Origin: Leclercia sp. LSNIH1
Lineage (GTDB): Bacteria > Pseudomonadota > Gammaproteobacteria > Enterobacterales > Enterobacteriaceae
Assembly: GCF_002902985.1 (NCBI RefSeq)
Contig: NZ_CP026167.1
Span: forward strand, 3,968,001-4,032,000
Reading direction: 5' to 3'
DNA length: 64,000 nt
Both the position numbers and the translations under genes were made by a program. Below, piece after piece: positions 46,920-56,330 of the stretch (position 1 is its first letter; each line of letters opens with the position of its first letter). Under the pieces are notes generated by a model that made no database searches, was not told the DNA's origin, and worked only from the letters and a program-made list of their open reading frames with translations.

Positions 46920-48773
46920 CTACTGAAGCTTATCCAGCAACTTCTTCACATCTTTCCCGTTCTTCGACTCTTTATTCTTCTCCGCCCAGTCGCTCAGACG
47001 ACGTTTCGCTTCATCCTGGAGATGCTTACGCAGCAGCTGATCCACCTGCAGGGCGTAGTTCAGCGCCTGCCATTTGCCGTAGACATTCAGCGGGATCGGC
47101 GTCGTTTTCAGGAAATCGACCAGCTTACCTTCGCCAAGCCAGCCCTCCAGCACCCGAACTTTGAAGCGGGTGTCGGCGGTCTCCTTAACCAGATCCAGCG
47201 TGCCGTTGCCTTCGAGCATCAACATTGGTGATTCGCCCTGCATCCCCTCCAGCGTCACCTGCCCCTTATTAAGGGTCAGATCGGTGACAAAGCTGTCCAG
47301 ACGGGTCGCATTGTCAAAGTTGTCTTTGACCTTCACGTTACTGCTGCGCTCCACCGCCTGCTGCACCAGCTGCTGGAAGTTAAGCCCTTCCATGCGGGTA
47401 TTGTGCATTTCCAGATGCGCCTTACCCTGCCAGTTGTGGCGGAAGGCTTCCGCGTCAATCTTGCTGCCGGAGAAGTCCCCGGCCAGGTTCAGGCTGCCGG
47501 TCAGCGCAATCGGATAATTGAAGGCCTTCAGGATGGTGCCGATCTCAATGTTATCGAGACGCGGCTGGAAGGTGGTCTGGGCGGTGGCTTTACGCACGTC
47601 GAGCGTACCGGGCAAGGAGAGCTGCCCTTCCCCCAATTTACCGCTCAGTTCCGCAATGGTCAGAAGCCCGTTCTCGTTGCTCATCTGGCTGCTGACCTGG
47701 GTGAAGTCCATCCCACGCCAGCGTACGCTGTTGGCTTTGAGCTGGATATCGGCACTGAAGCCACGCAGACCGTTGTAATCAGGCTGGTCCAGACTGGAGG
47801 CGATAACCGGGCGCTGGGCTCTGGCCTGATTTTGCCCCTGCTGTACCGCCTGATTGTTTGCCGCTGCGGTCGCCTGCGCCGGGAGCAGATTTTCCAGATT
47901 AAGCCTGTCGAACTGCAGATTCATGTTCCACTGCGGGTCGGTACCCAGGATCACGCTGGCCTGTCCGGTGAGGGCACTGTCATTAGCCTGCAAATTGAGT
48001 TGATTGAGCGCGAGCTGTTTCTGCTCCTCGCGCCACTGAACCTGTAAGGTGCCCTGCCCGCTGATGCCCTGCGCCGGCAGATCGACGCCGGTCAGTTGCC
48101 AGGTGAGCTGCTCAATGTCGGCGCTCAGCAGATGCGGATAGTCAGAGGCGTTGACGTTAGCGCTAAATGCGAGGTTCAGATCGCGCTGATTGCGGTTCAC
48201 GCGGGCGCTAAAATCGATTTTGCCTTTGTGGTGTTCATCCTGTTCCATCTGCAGGTTGAGATTGCGAACCGTGACCTGCTCGTCCCCCTCGTGCTGGAAC
48301 ACCAGCAGGCTGTCAGCCACCTTCAGACGGCCAATATCGAATGACCAGCCGGTATCCTCGGCTTTATCCGGCAGCGTGTTTTCACGCGGGGCCACCGGCG
48401 CATCGGCATTACGTACCGCTTCAGACTGCGGGGTCAGCTGGATCACCGCCCCTTTGAGCATCACCTCATTGACCTGCAACTGATGCGACAGCAGCGGCAT
48501 TAACGCCACGTCAAGGCGCATATTGTCGGCAGTCACCATCGGCACCGACGCCCCCGGCGCGGTGAGGGACATGCGTCCGGAAAGGATGCTAAGCTGCGGC
48601 CAGACGTGCCAGCGCAGCGGGCCATCCAGCTTCAGGACATAGCCGCTGCGCGCCTCCACCTGACGCACCATGTAGGTGCGAAAGTCATTGGGATTGACCA
48701 ACAGAACCAACGCTGACAGGCCTGCAATCAGCACCACCAGCAAAATCATCAGCGTTGTCAGAACTCTTCTCAT
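46920..48773 (-). CDS. asmA: AsmA-like inner-membrane protein
   Basis: AsmA was found through suppressors of outer-membrane protein assembly defects. AsmA-family proteins are proposed to bridge the envelope and help lipid transport. The 617-residue protein has one N-terminal membrane helix (about 5-25, LTTLMILLVVLIAGLSALVLLV) and a long periplasmic part. That part has the family's repeating beta-strand pattern (TLDVRKATAQTTFQPRLDN) and a C-terminal AsmA domain. The length equals E. coli AsmA. It lies 27 bp after dcd and is probably co-transcribed with it. Confidence 0.95.
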   Translation of the reverse strand: MRRVLTTLMILLVVLIAGLSALVLLVNPNDFRTYMVRQVEARSGYVLKLDGPLRWHVWPQLSILSGRMSLTAPGASVPMVTADNMRLDVALMPLLSHQLQVNEVMLKGAVIQLTPQSEAVRNADAPVAPRENTLPDKAEDTGWSFDIGRLKVADSLLVFQHEGDEQVTVRNLNLQMEQDEHHKGKIDFSARVNRNQRDLNLAFSANVNASDYPHLLSADIEQLTWQLTGVDLPAQGISGQGTLQVQWREEQKQLALNQLNLQANDSALTGQASVILGTDPQWNMNLQFDRLNLENLLPAQATAAANNQAVQQGQNQARAQRPVIASSLDQPDYNGLRGFSADIQLKANSVRWRGMDFTQVSSQMSNENGLLTIAELSGKLGEGQLSLPGTLDVRKATAQTTFQPRLDNIEIGTILKAFNYPIALTGSLNLAGDFSGSKIDAEAFRHNWQGKAHLEMHNTRMEGLNFQQLVQQAVERSSNVKVKDNFDNATRLDSFVTDLTLNKGQVTLEGMQGESPMLMLEGNGTLDLVKETADTRFKVRVLEGWLGEGKLVDFLKTTPIPLNVYGKWQALNYALQVDQLLRKHLQDEAKRRLSDWAEKNKESKNGKDVKKLLDKLQ

Positions 48774-48800
48774 GGCTTCCTCAATGGACCGGATTTAAGC

Positions 48801-49382
48801 TCAATCTTTATCAATACGACTGGCGACAGCACCCTGCTGATCGCGATATTTAGCATCCTGGCGGCGGTTGTACGGACGTGCCGCCGGGCCGGTTAACGGC
48901 TCGAAACTCAACGCGCCAATCATCATGCCCGGACGCAGCGCCAGGGGCAGTTTACCGGCGTTGAAGAACTCCAGCACGATACGCCCTGACCAGCCCGGAT
49001 CGATACGGTGCGCAGTCACGTGTACCATCAGCCCCAGACGCGCCAGCGACGAACGTCCGTCGAGCCAGCCAACCAGATCCGCAGGCAGGGTGATGGATTC
49101 AAAGGTGACGGCCAGCGCCAGTTCACCCGGATGTAAATAGAACGCCTCGCCGTCGTCCAGCACGATTTCGTCGCTCATCACCCGATCGAGTGCGGCGCTG
49201 ACTTCATCTTTCGGCCCACTGAGGTCGATAAAGGGCGCGGTATGGCCGCTAAAGGTACGAAACTTATTCCCCAGACGGACATCGACAGTCACGCCGTTAA
49301 TGCGCTCGACCGGCGGGCGGGGGGTAATGCTCAGACGTCCTTCGTCCAGCCAGGCTTCAATATCTCGGTCACAAAGACGCAT
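48801..49382 (-). CDS. dcd: dCTP deaminase
   Basis: Dcd deaminates dCTP to dUTP, the main source of dUMP for thymidylate synthesis. The 193-residue trimeric enzyme has the signature [30 protein letters not shown] split over residues about 110-140, including the catalytic glutamate of VLEF. A GTG lies one codon upstream. The ATG at 49382 follows GGAGAAAGTG and gives the family start [12 protein letters not shown]. It lies between udk and asmA. Confidence 0.97.
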   Translation of the reverse strand: MRLCDRDIEAWLDEGRLSITPRPPVERINGVTVDVRLGNKFRTFSGHTAPFIDLSGPKDEVSAALDRVMSDEIVLDDGEAFYLHPGELALAVTFESITLPADLVGWLDGRSSLARLGLMVHVTAHRIDPGWSGRIVLEFFNAGKLPLALRPGMMIGALSFEPLTGPAARPYNRRQDAKYRDQQGAVASRIDKD

Positions 49383-49471
49383 CACTTTCTCCTTTCGTGC
49401 AGCGCGCCCTCAGGCCACCAGAGCCGGAGGGCGAACCCGGTTATCTTTGAACGGTACACAATTCGCGCGTG

Positions 49472-50113
49472 TTATTCAAAAAACTGGCTGATTTTCGCTT
49501 TCAGAATATCAATAGCGATGCGGTTTTTACCCCCGCGCGGCACGATGATATCGGCGTACTGTTTGGACGGTTCAATAAACTGCAGGAACATTGGGCGGAC
49601 CGTTTTCTGGTATTGCGCCATCACCGAATCCATTGAGCGGCCGCGTTCGTTCACGTCGCGTTTGATGCGGCGCATCAGGCAGATATCCAGCGGGGTGTCG
49701 ACAAAAATCGAGAAGTTCATGGATTCGCGCAGACGGGCGTCGGTGAGCAGCAGGATCCCTTCGAGGATAATGACCTTTTTCGGCGCAATGCGCACGGTTT
49801 CCTGCAGACGGGTGTGTTCAACATAGCTATAGACGGGCAGCTCAATGGCAGTGCCGTTCTTCAGGGCCTGAAGATGCTGGAATAACAAGCTGTGGTCCAT
49901 CGCGCTGGGATGGTCATAGTTGGTCTTGACACGCTCTTCCATCGACAGATGGCTTTGATCTTTGTAATAGCTGTCTTCTGGAATAACGCCGATGTGCTCA
50001 TCACCGACCTGTTCACGTAATTCACGGTAAAGCGTACTGGCAATGAGACTTTTACCTGAAGCCGATGCGCCGGCGATGCCTATAATGACGCACTGATGAG
50101 ACTTATCAGTCAT
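49472..50113 (-). CDS. udk: Uridine kinase
   Basis: Udk phosphorylates uridine and cytidine to their monophosphates in pyrimidine salvage, using GTP or ATP. The 213-residue P-loop protein has [15 protein letters not shown] at about 12-26, the nucleoside-binding YDHPSAMDH near 66-74, and [13 protein letters not shown] in the lid region. The length and order udk-dcd-asmA are as in E. coli. Confidence 0.97.
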   Translation of the reverse strand: MTDKSHQCVIIGIAGASASGKSLIASTLYRELREQVGDEHIGVIPEDSYYKDQSHLSMEERVKTNYDHPSAMDHSLLFQHLQALKNGTAIELPVYSYVEHTRLQETVRIAPKKVIILEGILLLTDARLRESMNFSIFVDTPLDICLMRRIKRDVNERGRSMDSVMAQYQKTVRPMFLQFIEPSKQYADIIVPRGGKNRIAIDILKAKISQFFE

Positions 50114-50456
50114 AAATTTTGCGACCTGAGTAACCTGGATGTAAGGAAGGACGACGCCTGAGCGTCAAACGCGGCAATTATAGGGATTTCATCGGCCTGA
50201 TACCAGCCGAATAGAAATGTTATGCGAGACACGTTCAAAGTCCGTGCAGATTACTCCTGATACAAATTTTTTCGGCTACTTTTCCAGCGCCAAAGATGAA
50301 TTTTTTGCAGGATAAGTATTTAATAATGCTGTGATGTCAATTTATGAGCGCATACCATATAAATTGTAAATTGTTTGTACTAGCATGATCAAAATTAAAA
50401 AATGAACTCGTCTGGAGAAGACTCCTGGCGGCATGGTGTCTTCGGATAGAGCGGTA
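50114..50456. other. Divergent promoter region of udk and yegE
   Basis: This 343 bp region separates the divergent udk and yegE genes. Near udk a perfect minus-strand TATAAT is seen at 50177-50182. The half toward yegE (about 50250-50400) is AT-rich and probably holds the yegE promoter, but I saw no convincing hexamers. The sequence immediately before yegE has only a weak Shine-Dalgarno (AGAGCGG). No gene was recognised. Confidence 0.6.
50177..50182 (-). promoter_or_regulatory. Candidate -10 box of udk
   Basis: A perfect TATAAT on the minus strand lies about 64 bp upstream of the udk start codon. The -35 region at 17 bp is a poor match to TTGACA. Confidence 0.45.
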
Positions 50457-53400
50457 ATGAATAAAAAATACCAGCGCGTTTTGGTCACTACGCCACATCC
50501 TTTACTACGGCTTGTCAGTCTTGGACTGGTTACCTTTATATTCACACTTTTCTCGCTCGAATTAACGCGTTTAGGCACTTTTTTAGCACCTTTATGGTTC
50601 CCGACCTCAATTATGATGGTGGCGTTTTACCGCCACGCCGGAAAGATGTGGCCCGGGATCGCCCTCGCCTGTAGCGTCGGGAATATCTTCGCCACCTGGC
50701 TTATCTTCTCCTGGGACACCGTCAACCTGTGGTACACGGGCATCAACGTTGTGGAGGCCTTTGCCGGTGCTTTACTGCTGCGCAAACTGCTCCCCGCCTA
50801 CAACCCCTTACAGAATCTCGGAGACTGGATCCGTCTGGCGATCGGCAGCGCGCTTATCCCGCCCCTGCTGGGCGGCGTACTGGTCTGGCTGCTGGTCCCA
50901 AGCGACGAGCCGCTGCGCAGCTTTATGGTCTGGGTGCTGTCAGAATCTGTCGGCTCGCTGGCGCTGGTGCCATTAGGCCTGCTGTTTAAGCCGCACTATC
51001 TGCTGCGCCATCGCAACCCGCGCCTGCTGTTTGAAACCCTGCTGACCATGGCAGTGACGCTGCTTCTGAGCTGGATCGCTCTGCATTTTTTGCCCTGGCC
51101 CTTTACGGCCATCATTGTTCTGCTGATGTGGAGCGCCGTGCGTCTGCCGCGTCTTGAAGCCTTCCTGGTCTTCCTGGTGACGGTAATGATGGTGTCGTTG
51201 ATGATTGCCAAAAATCCGGTTCCGCTGACCACGCAAAATTTTGGCGCGATGACCAACGCCCCATGGTTGCCCTTTCTGATGATGCTGCTGCCCGCCAACG
51301 TAATGACGATGGTGATGTACGCATTTCGCGCCGAGCGTAAGCACATTACCGAGAGCGAAGAGCGTTTTCGCAATGCGATGGAGTATTCCGTTATCGGTAT
51401 GGCGCTGGTCAGCACCGACGGGCAGTGGCTGCAGGCGAACAAAGCGCTGTGTCAGTTCCTCGGCTACTCCCAGTCCGAGCTGCGTTCCCTTAGCTTCCAG
51501 CAACTTACCTGGCCGGAAGATTTAGAGAGCGATCTGGAGCAACTGGATCAACTGCTGCAAGGCAAAATCAACAGTTACTCGCTGGAAAAGCGTTACTACA
51601 CCCGTAGCGGCGAGGTGGTCTGGGCTCTGCTCGCGGTCTCCCTGGTACGTCACGTCGATGGTACCCCGCTCTACTTTATTGCCCAGATTGAAGATATTAA
51701 CGACCTCAAGCATACCGAGTGGGTGAACAAGCGACTGATGGAACGTATTACGCTTGCCAACGAGGCTGGCGGAATTGGTATCTGGGAGTGGGACGTCAAA
51801 CCCAACGTTATCAGCTGGGATAAGCGCATGTTCGAGCTGTATGAAGTGCCTGCCCATGTTAAACCCACCTGGCAGCTCTGGCATGAGTGCATGCTGCCGG
51901 AAGATCGTGCCATGGCGGAACAGGTGGTACGGGATTCGCTGGCGGCCCGCGTTCCGTTCAAGCTGGAGTTCCGTATCCGGGTGAAAGACGGTATCCGCCA
52001 TATTCGCGCCCTGGCGAACCGGGTGCTGAATAAGCAGGGTGAAGTGGAACGCCTGCTTGGTATCAATATGGATATGACCGAGGTGAAAGAGCTGAACGAG
52101 GCGCTGTTCCAGGAAAAAGAGCGCCTGCATATTACCCTCGACTCCATCGGCGAAGCGGTGCTCTGTACCGATATCAATATGAACGTCACCTTTATGAACC
52201 CGGTGGCGGAGAAGATGAGCGGCTGGCTGCAGGAAGAGGCGCTGTCGCAGCCGATCCTCTCGGTCCTGCATATCACCTTCGGCGATAACGGTCCGCTGAT
52301 GGAGAACATCCACAGCGGAGATATGTCCCGTAGCGATATCGAACAGGATGTGGTGCTGCACAGCCGCAACGGCGGCAGCTACGATATTCACTACAGCATT
52401 ACCCCGCTAAGCACCCTCGACGGGCAGAACATCGGCTCGGTGCTGGTTATTCAGGACGTTACCGAATCGCGTAAAATGCTGCGCGAGCTGAGCTATAACG
52501 CCTCTCATGATGCCCTTACCCACCTGGCGAACCGCGTCAGTTTTGAGGCTTCCCTTAAGCGGATGTTGCACACCGTGCAGGAGACGCGCCAGCGTCACGC
52601 GCTGGTGTTTATCGATCTGGACCGCTTTAAAGCCGTCAACGACACCGCAGGCCACGCGGCGGGGGATGCGCTGCTGCGGGAGCTCTCCTCCCTGATGCTG
52701 AGCATGCTGCGTTCTACCGATATGCTGGCCCGTCTGGGCGGGGATGAGTTTGGCCTGCTGCTGCCGGACTGCAACACCGAAAGCGCGCGCTATATTGCCG
52801 GTCGTATCATCGACGCCATCAATGGGTATCACTTTATGTGGGAGGGCCGCCTGCACCGCATCGGGGCCAGCGCCGGGATCACCCAGATCGACGAGCGCAA
52901 TAACCAGGCCTCAGAGGTGATGTCCCAGGCCGATATCGCCTGCTACTCGTCGAAGAACAGTGGCCGTGGCGTGGTGACGGTGTATGAACCGCAACAGGAG
53001 CGAATGCTGAACGCGCCGGGCACCATCTCGCTGGACGAGCAGTGGCACATGATCAAAGACAATCATCTGCTGATGATTGCCCGCAGCGTCGCCTCGCCGC
53101 GTATCCCTGAAAGCAGCACCTTCTGGATGCTTGCCCTGCGCCTGTGGACCAACGACGGCGAGATGCTCGAAGAGCAGGCTTTCCGGGCGGGGCTGGCGGA
53201 GCCGGAGTTAATCCACGCCCTGGACAGACGTATTTTGCAGGAGTTTTTCCGCAACTTCGCCACCCCATTGACCAACAAAGGCACCGGGGTCGCCCTGCCG
53301 CTCTCCATGGCCGGTCTTGCCAGCGCCACGCTGGTGGATGAACTGCTGGAGATGCTGCGCGCCTGTCCGCTGCAGCCGCGACTGCTGCATCTGATCGTTA

Positions 53401-53786
53401 ACGTCAGCGTCCTGACGCAGGAGGATGACAATACCCACCACAATCTGCAGAAGCTGCGTGAAGCCGGATGCCGTATCATCCTGAGCCATGTGGGCCGCGA
53501 TATGGAGGTGTTCAACCACCTGAGCGCGCAGATGGCCGATTATCTGCTCCTCGATCCCGAGCTGGTGGCGAACGTTCATGGAAATCTGATGGATGAGATG
53601 CTGGTGACCATTATCCAGGGCCACGCCCAGCGGCTGGGCATCAAAACAATCGCCGGGCCGAGCAATCAACCGATCATGATGGATACCCTCTCCGGCATTG
53701 GCATCGACTATATCTACGGCAATACCATTGGCGAGCCGCAGCCGCTGGAGCTGCTACTGAATACCAGCTATTTCGGCATCAACTGA
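50457..53786 (+). CDS. yegE: Diguanylate cyclase YegE (DgcE)
   Basis: YegE makes cyclic di-GMP, in E. coli feeding the decision for curli and cellulose. The 1109-residue protein has an N-terminal MASE1 membrane-sensor domain (about 10-300), about three PAS/PAC repeats (about 300-650), and a GGDEF domain. The GGDEF motif is intact at 761-765, with the inhibitory RxxD site at 752-755. The C-terminal EAL domain is degenerate: I see no ExLxR or DDFGTG motif, so no phosphodiesterase activity is expected. The ATG at 50457 aligns with the E. coli start; the open frame begins 8 codons earlier. Confidence 0.95.
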   Translation: MNKKYQRVLVTTPHPLLRLVSLGLVTFIFTLFSLELTRLGTFLAPLWFPTSIMMVAFYRHAGKMWPGIALACSVGNIFATWLIFSWDTVNLWYTGINVVEAFAGALLLRKLLPAYNPLQNLGDWIRLAIGSALIPPLLGGVLVWLLVPSDEPLRSFMVWVLSESVGSLALVPLGLLFKPHYLLRHRNPRLLFETLLTMAVTLLLSWIALHFLPWPFTAIIVLLMWSAVRLPRLEAFLVFLVTVMMVSLMIAKNPVPLTTQNFGAMTNAPWLPFLMMLLPANVMTMVMYAFRAERKHITESEERFRNAMEYSVIGMALVSTDGQWLQANKALCQFLGYSQSELRSLSFQQLTWPEDLESDLEQLDQLLQGKINSYSLEKRYYTRSGEVVWALLAVSLVRHVDGTPLYFIAQIEDINDLKHTEWVNKRLMERITLANEAGGIGIWEWDVKPNVISWDKRMFELYEVPAHVKPTWQLWHECMLPEDRAMAEQVVRDSLAARVPFKLEFRIRVKDGIRHIRALANRVLNKQGEVERLLGINMDMTEVKELNEALFQEKERLHITLDSIGEAVLCTDINMNVTFMNPVAEKMSGWLQEEALSQPILSVLHITFGDNGPLMENIHSGDMSRSDIEQDVVLHSRNGGSYDIHYSITPLSTLDGQNIGSVLVIQDVTESRKMLRELSYNASHDALTHLANRVSFEASLKRMLHTVQETRQRHALVFIDLDRFKAVNDTAGHAAGDALLRELSSLMLSMLRSTDMLARLGGDEFGLLLPDCNTESARYIAGRIIDAINGYHFMWEGRLHRIGASAGITQIDERNNQASEVMSQADIACYSSKNSGRGVVTVYEPQQERMLNAPGTISLDEQWHMIKDNHLLMIARSVASPRIPESSTFWMLALRLWTNDGEMLEEQAFRAGLAEPELIHALDRRILQEFFRNFATPLTNKGTGVALPLSMAGLASATLVDELLEMLRACPLQPRLLHLIVNVSVLTQEDDNTHHNLQKLREAGCRIILSHVGRDMEVFNHLSAQMADYLLLDPELVANVHGNLMDEMLVTIIQGHAQRLGIKTIAGPSNQPIMMDTLSGIGIDYIYGNTIGEPQPLELLLNTSYFGIN

Positions 53787-54620
53787 CGGCGACCAGCCGT
53801 CGGTATACCAGATATGCAGCAGGGCGTACGAGCGCCACGGCTGCCAGCGTTCAGCATAGCGGCGGATTTGCGCCGGCGTCATGCCGGCAAAGCGCTGCTT
53901 AATCAGATAATCGTCCGCCAGAAAGACATCTTTTGCCTGCCAGCCGCGCAGGGCAAAGTAGTTTGCCGTCCAGCGGCCAATTCCGGGCCGGGTCTGCAAC
54001 CCTTTAATCGCGCTTTCAATATCGGCCGGGGCCTCTGTCGGGAAATCCCCTGCCATGACCGACCGGGCCAGATGGATCAGCGACTCTGCGCGTTTCAGCG
54101 GCATGCCCAGCGCTTTCAGTGCCAGCGGATCGGTTTGTGCTACCGCGGCAGGCGTCGGGAAACAGCAATAGCCCGGCGCCTCCGGCAGGGGGTCACCACA
54201 GAGCGCCACCAGCTTCGCGGTGAGTTTCGCGGCCATGGCCACGCTGACCAGCTGCCCGAGGATGGCGCGCACGCCCTGCTCCCAGGTATCCATCGAGCCC
54301 GGCAGGCGCAGGCCAGGCCGCGCGGCGCCGAGCGAGCCCAGCGCCTGAGCGATCTGCTGCGGATCGCAGTGCAAATCGAACAGGCGGGTAAGCCGTGCCA
54401 GGCACAGTTCAGCGATGGGCAGCAGGCCCTCGCTGAGCCCTACTTCCAGCGTGCCCCCGGGCTGTGGCGTAACGCGGATCAGCCCCCGGTGTCCCAGGCA
54501 GGCAAAGCTGCGGGTGTAGTCGGTGGGGGTCACGGTTTCAATCCCGGCGACCGCGCGATCGCCGAGAAATTTCAACATCCATTGCCAGTCATAGGGCGGC
54601 TGCCAGGTGAGGGTAAACAT
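53754..54620 (-). CDS. alkA: DNA-3-methyladenine glycosylase II
   Basis: AlkA removes 3-methyladenine and other alkylated bases and belongs to the Ada regulon in E. coli. The 288-residue protein has the helix-hairpin-helix LQTRPGIGRWTANYFALRG at about 208-226, followed by the catalytic Asp237 in DVFLADDYLI. An aromatic-rich N-terminal domain opens LTWQPPYDWQWML. AGGAGCGACG precedes the ATG at 54620. The 3' end is a few residues longer than in E. coli and overlaps the convergent yegE by 33 bp. It diverges from yegD. Confidence 0.97.
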   Translation of the reverse strand: MFTLTWQPPYDWQWMLKFLGDRAVAGIETVTPTDYTRSFACLGHRGLIRVTPQPGGTLEVGLSEGLLPIAELCLARLTRLFDLHCDPQQIAQALGSLGAARPGLRLPGSMDTWEQGVRAILGQLVSVAMAAKLTAKLVALCGDPLPEAPGYCCFPTPAAVAQTDPLALKALGMPLKRAESLIHLARSVMAGDFPTEAPADIESAIKGLQTRPGIGRWTANYFALRGWQAKDVFLADDYLIKQRFAGMTPAQIRRYAERWQPWRSYALLHIWYTDGWSPSVDAEIAGIQ

Positions 54621-54753
54621 CGTCGCTCCTTATTTTGTCCTGTCACAGCATAAACGGAGATTGCCACCTGCGCCTTGCTTTCATATTCCTGTTGTCGCCA
54701 GCCAGACATTTCGCTACAGTCTCGCCCCTTCTCAATGGCATGGGGACGCTGAA

Positions 54754-56106
54754 GTGTTTATCGGATTTGACTATGGCACCGCCAACTGTTCAGTTGCGGT
54801 GATGCAAAACGGGCAGCCGCAGCTGCTGAAAATGGAAAATAACAGCACGCTGTTGCCGTCGATGCTCTGCGCGCCGACCCGCGAGGCGGTGAGCGAGTGG
54901 CTGTACCGCCATCATCAGGTGCCGGCTACCGGCACAGAAACCCAGGCGCTGCTGCGTCGGGCTGTGAGCTTTAACCGCGAAGAAGATATCGACGTCACCC
55001 CGGCCAGCGTACAGTTTGGCCTCTCTTCCCTGGGTCACTACATTGAGGATCCGGAAGAGGTCTACTTTGTGAAGTCGCCAAAATCTTTCCTCGGCGCCAG
55101 CGGCCTGAAGCCGCAGCAGGTGGCGCTGTTTGAAGATCTGGTCTGCGCCATGATGCTGCATATTCGCCAGCAGGCGCAGACTCAGCTGACGGATACGATC
55201 ACCCAGGCGGTGATTGGCCGGCCGATTAACTTCCAGGGGCTGGGCGGCGATGACGCCAATCAGCAGGCGCAGGGGATTCTGGAACGCGCCGCGCAGCGCG
55301 CCGGTTTCCGCGATGTGGTATTCCAGTATGAGCCAGTCGCTGCCGGTCTCGATTTTGAGGCGACGCTTGAGAGCGAAAAACGGGTACTTGTCGTGGATAT
55401 CGGCGGCGGAACCACCGACTGCTCGCTGCTGCTGATGGGCCCGCAGTGGCATCAGCGCCGGGATCGCGAGAACAGCCTGCTGGGGCATAGCGGCTGTCGT
55501 ATTGGCGGTAATGACCTGGACATCGCCCTGGCCTTTAAGAGCCTGATGCCGCTGCTCGGCATGGGCGGGCAGACAGAAAAAGGCACCGCGCTTCCGATCC
55601 TGCCGTGGTGGAACGCCGTGGCGATAAACGATGTGCCGGCGCAAAGCGAATTCTACAGTGTCGCCAATGGCCGTTTTCTTAACGATCTGATCCGCGACGC
55701 TCAGGATGGCGACAAAGTGGCGCTGTTGCATAAAGTGTGGCGTCAACGTCTGAGCTACCGGGTGGTACGCAGCGCGGAAGAGAGCAAAATTGCCCTCTCC
55801 GAGGCCGCAGAACACGCCGTAACGCTGCCGTTCATCAGCGATGAGCTGGCGACGGCCATCAGCCAGCAGGGGCTGGAGGCGGCGCTGGCGCATCCGTTAC
55901 AGCGCATCCTCGAGCAGGTGCAGCTGGCGCTGGATAACGGCAATGAGAAGCCGGACGTGATCTACCTGACCGGCGGCAGCGCCCGTTCGCCGCTGATCAA
56001 AAAAGCCCTGGCGCAGCAGTTGCCGGGCATCCCGATTGCCGGGGGTGATGATTTTGGCTCTGTCACCGCCGGGCTGGCGCGCTGGGCGCAGGTGGTCTTC
56101 AGCTAG
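54754..56106 (+). CDS. yegD: Hsp70-like actin-fold protein YegD
   Basis: YegD is a 450-residue member of the Hsp70/actin fold with an ATPase domain but no substrate-binding domain; its role is unknown. Phosphate loops are FIGFDYGTANCSVAV at the N-terminus and LVVDIGGGTTDCSLL near 212-226, with the adenosine motif IYLTGGSARSP near the C-terminus. The frame opens far upstream (54607) inside alkA. I chose GTG 54754, which follows GGGGACGCTGAA and gives the E. coli length and M-FIGFDYG start. Confidence 0.92.
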   Translation: MFIGFDYGTANCSVAVMQNGQPQLLKMENNSTLLPSMLCAPTREAVSEWLYRHHQVPATGTETQALLRRAVSFNREEDIDVTPASVQFGLSSLGHYIEDPEEVYFVKSPKSFLGASGLKPQQVALFEDLVCAMMLHIRQQAQTQLTDTITQAVIGRPINFQGLGGDDANQQAQGILERAAQRAGFRDVVFQYEPVAAGLDFEATLESEKRVLVVDIGGGTTDCSLLLMGPQWHQRRDRENSLLGHSGCRIGGNDLDIALAFKSLMPLLGMGGQTEKGTALPILPWWNAVAINDVPAQSEFYSVANGRFLNDLIRDAQDGDKVALLHKVWRQRLSYRVVRSAEESKIALSEAAEHAVTLPFISDELATAISQQGLEAALAHPLQRILEQVQLALDNGNEKPDVIYLTGGSARSPLIKKALAQQLPGIPIAGGDDFGSVTAGLARWAQVVFS

Positions 56107-56113
56107 GCTGGAA

Positions 56114-56194
56114 ATGCCGGGCGGCTACGCCTTACCCGGCACGCAGACCGCATCCAACCCGTAGGCCGGGTAAGGCGCAGCCACCACCCGGCAT
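56114..56194. repeat. BIME: paired REP elements between yegD and mdtA
   Basis: Two inverted repetitive extragenic palindromes face each other. The first runs from ATGCCGGGCGG to CTACGCCTTACCCGGC (56114-56140), the second from GTAGGCCGGGTAAGGCG to CACCCGGCAT (56161-56194). This is a standard enterobacterial BIME, just after the yegD stop, likely to affect RNA stability or gyrase binding. Confidence 0.88.
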
Positions 56195-56250
56195 GCAGAC
56201 CGCACCGGCCTTGCCCCGCGCCATTCGGACAATTCCCGACAGTCTTTCAT

Positions 56251-56268
56251 ATTTCCTCCATTTTTCCG
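56251..56268 (+). promoter_or_regulatory. Possible BaeR box of mdtA
   Basis: The sequence ATTTCCTCCATTTTTCCG has the CTCCAT core of the E. coli BaeR box (TTTTTCTCCATDATTGGC, from memory) and matches about 12 of 18 bases. It lies about 60-80 bp before mdtA. In E. coli the BaeSR envelope-stress system activates mdtABCD. Confidence 0.35.
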
Positions 56269-56330
56269 CTCAATTGCCTCACTAAACTAGTATTATTTTC
56301 CGCACTGTTTCAGGACGAGAACATATAACG

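Noticed and set aside
54607..54753. N-terminal extension of yegD
   Set aside because: The extra 49 codons overlap alkA and the divergent promoter; GTG 54754 gives the conserved start.
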